Below, one piece after another: positions 5,784 through 7,007 of a stretch of DNA of 7,007 nucleotides; the stretch's first letter is position 1, and the number at the start of each line of letters is the position of its first letter. The DNA comes from Hyphomonadaceae bacterium UBA2389 (GTDB taxonomy: Bacteria; Pseudomonadota; Alphaproteobacteria; Caulobacterales; Aquidulcibacteraceae): positions 15,509-22,515 of the forward strand of contig DDSN01000038.1 in the NCBI GenBank assembly GCA_002343395.1. The letters run 5' to 3'. The position numbers and the translations under genes are program-made. Below the pieces are notes generated by a model, which was not told the DNA's origin, made no database searches, and saw only the letters and a program-made list of their open reading frames with translations.

Positions 5784-6857
5784 ATGCACTTCACCATCAC
5801 TCTGCTCCCCGGCGACGGCATCGGCCCTGAAGTGGTCGCGTCCGGCATGGCCGTGCTCGGCAAGATAACCGAGCGCTTTGGCCACAGCGTCGATTTCCAC
5901 GAAGCTCTGATCGGCGGCGCGGCGATCGACGCCACCGGCAATCCCTTGCCGGACGAGACACTGGTGGCCTGCAAGCAGGCCGACGCCATCCTGCTCGGCG
6001 CTGTCGGCGGCCCGAAGTGGAGCGATCCGAACGCACCGGTGCGGCCGGAGCAAGGCCTGCTCAGGCTGCGCAAGGAACTTGGCCTTTACGCCAACCTGCG
6101 CCCGGTGACCGTGCACCCGGATCTGGCCGACCTGTCGCCGGTGAAATCCGATCGCCTCAAGGGCGTCGACATGCTGGTGGTGCGCGAACTCACCGGCGGC
6201 ATCTATTTCGGCGAGAAGCGCCGCGACGGCGATACCGCTTTCGACGGCTGCAGCTACAACGTCGCCGAGGTCGAGCGCGTGGTGCGGCTGGCCGCGCGCC
6301 TGGCCGGCAAACGCAAGCGTCGGCTGACCCAGGTCGACAAGGCCAATGTGCTCGAAACCTCGCGCCTGTGGCGCCAGGTGACGACGCGGGTGATCGCCGA
6401 GGAGTTCCCCGACATCGACCTGGAACACCAATTGGTGGATTCGATGGCAATGCACCTGATCGCCAAACCGTCGGCTTACGATGTGATCGTCACCGAGAAC
6501 CTGTTCGGCGACATTCTGACCGACGAAGCCGCGCTGCTGGCCGGCTCGCTCGGCCTGCTGCCGTCGGCATCGTTGGGCGACAGTGGCCCAGGCGTCTACG
6601 AGCCGATCCACGGCAGCGCGCCGGACATTGCCGGCAAGGACAAGGCCAATCCGATCGGCACCATCTTGAGCGTCGCCATGCTGCTGCGCTGGAGCCTGAA
6701 GCTGGAAGCCGAGGCCGCCGCCATCGAAGCCGCCGTAGGCAAGGTGTTGAGTGCCGGGTTGCGTACCGCCGACATTGCCGCAGGTGGCCCGACGCTGGGG
6801 ACGCGGGCGATGACAGAGGCGATTGTTGCGGCGCTCGACGAGGGCATGAGGGCGTGA
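5784..6857 (+). CDS. leuB: 3-Isopropylmalate dehydrogenase
   Basis: LeuB oxidises and decarboxylates 3-isopropylmalate with NAD+, giving 2-ketoisocaproate. The protein has 357 residues, against 363 in E. coli. It begins with the family N-terminus ITLLPGDGIGPEVV (5-18). Then come GAVGGPKW (72-79), the substrate arginines in LLRLRKELGLYANLRP (Arg94, Arg96; 92-107) and VRELTGGIYFGEKR (133-146, with Arg134 and catalytic Tyr141). DKANVLETSRLWR (185-197) carries catalytic Lys186. VDSMAMHL carries metal Asp219. ENLFGDILTDEAA (238-250) carries metal Asp243 and Asp247. EPIHGSAPDIAGKDKANP (273-290) is the NAD-binding motif. ATG 5784 is chosen because it gives the exact family N-terminus, although no good Shine-Dalgarno precedes it. 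The open frame runs upstream into leuD but that part is not conserved. The last codons (EGMRA) and the TGA lie in an 8-mer tandem array. Leucine codons are CTG 27 of 44. Confidence 0.97.
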   Translation: MHFTITLLPGDGIGPEVVASGMAVLGKITERFGHSVDFHEALIGGAAIDATGNPLPDETLVACKQADAILLGAVGGPKWSDPNAPVRPEQGLLRLRKELGLYANLRPVTVHPDLADLSPVKSDRLKGVDMLVVRELTGGIYFGEKRRDGDTAFDGCSYNVAEVERVVRLAARLAGKRKRRLTQVDKANVLETSRLWRQVTTRVIAEEFPDIDLEHQLVDSMAMHLIAKPSAYDVIVTENLFGDILTDEAALLAGSLGLLPSASLGDSGPGVYEPIHGSAPDIAGKDKANPIGTILSVAMLLRWSLKLEAEAAAIEAAVGKVLSAGLRTADIAAGGPTLGTRAMTEAIVAALDEGMRA

Positions 6858-6879
6858 GGGCACGAGGGCACGAGGGCAC
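6840..6879 (+). repeat. Five tandem 8-mers spanning the leuB stop
   Basis: Units GAGGGCAT, GAGGGCGT, GAGGGCAC, GAGGGCAC and GAGGGCAC run head to tail. The first two encode the last residues of LeuB and the third overlaps the TGA (6855-6857). The array is thus partly coding. It forms the left arm of the element that ends at the window edge. Confidence 0.9.
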
Positions 6880-6983
6880 GTAAGAGCGGTCGCCGGAGGC
6901 CTCCCCACCCGCATGCGTTGGGGGTCTTGTCGCCGAACCCGCCAATCACGCCCAGCCCGTTGACGCCGCGGGCTTCATGCTGT
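6880..6983. other. Spacer between the two 8-mer arrays
   Basis: This 104-nt stretch contains the perfect 10-nt palindrome GGAGGCCTCC (6895-6904) and a GCATGC at 6911-6916. I see no promoter, RNA gene or supportable coding region. A short reverse-strand frame reads through it but resembles nothing I recognise. It is best seen as the core of the array-flanked element. Confidence 0.5.
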
Positions 6984-7007
6984 CTCTTGCCCTCTTGCCC
7001 TCTTGCC
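6984..7007 (-). repeat. Three tandem 8-mers, inverted relative to those at 6840-6879
   Basis: CTCTTGCC occurs three times without error and the array is cut by the window edge. On the other strand the unit is GGCAAGAG, which differs from the left array unit (read in phase, GGCACGAG) at one base. The arrays could therefore pair as an imperfect stem with one mismatch per 8 nt. Confidence 0.88.

Noticed and set aside
5760..6914. Long reverse-strand open frame opposite leuB (384 codons)
   Set aside because: It is an antisense shadow of leuB with no family motif. The + strand carries complete LeuB catalytic residues.
6865..6949. Small reverse-strand peptide starting at 6949
   Set aside because: It runs into the tandem array and then antisense to leuB, with no ribosome site or recognisable product. 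Most likely it is the element core read by chance.
6840..7007. CRISPR array
   Set aside because: Units are 8 nt, head to tail with no unique spacers, and the second group is inverted.

Overview
The window is a branched-chain amino acid biosynthesis locus, with all genes on the + strand: the 3' end of ilvC, then ilvG, ilvM, leuA, leuC, leuD and leuB. The IlvG/IlvM pair is of the enterobacterial acetolactate synthase II type. That pair, its place after ilvC, its joining to leu genes, the high GC and the palindromic repeats between genes point to a gammaproteobacterium, probably related to Xanthomonadales. This taxonomic guess comes from gene order and protein resemblance only.

Layout: positions 1-3520 (ilvC', ilvG, ilvM, leuA) and the leuC start are very compact. 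There is a 3-nt gap, a 4-nt ATGA overlap, a 13-nt overlap and a 17-nt overlap, so translation is probably coupled. From the leuC stop (4910) the style changes. A 175-nt leuC-leuD gap holds a long inverted repeat with arms of tandem 9-mers. A 125-nt leuD-leuB gap holds a 78-nt palindrome, whose first bases supply the leuD stop, plus a second repeat-like segment. The leuB stop lies inside an 8-mer tandem array, which is answered by an inverted 8-mer array at the window edge.

Pathway: IlvG/IlvM make acetolactate or acetohydroxybutyrate and IlvC reduces and isomerises it. The dihydroxyacid dehydratase IlvD is not in the window. 2-Ketoisovalerate then enters the leucine branch through LeuA, the LeuC/LeuD isomerase and LeuB.

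Most notable points: (1) LeuA is only 407 residues and stops where the leucine-binding regulatory domain normally begins. (2) Leucine codon choice changes sharply inside leuC, near position 4160: CTC is favoured from ilvG to mid-leuC and CTG from there to leuB, which suggests a mosaic operon or an assembly chimera. (3) Two intergenic elements share one design, inverted arms each made of short tandem units, with 9-nt and 8-nt periods. (4) No threonine dehydratase gene lies between ilvM and leuA, where related clusters often have one. I see no phage, transposase, CRISPR or RNA gene.
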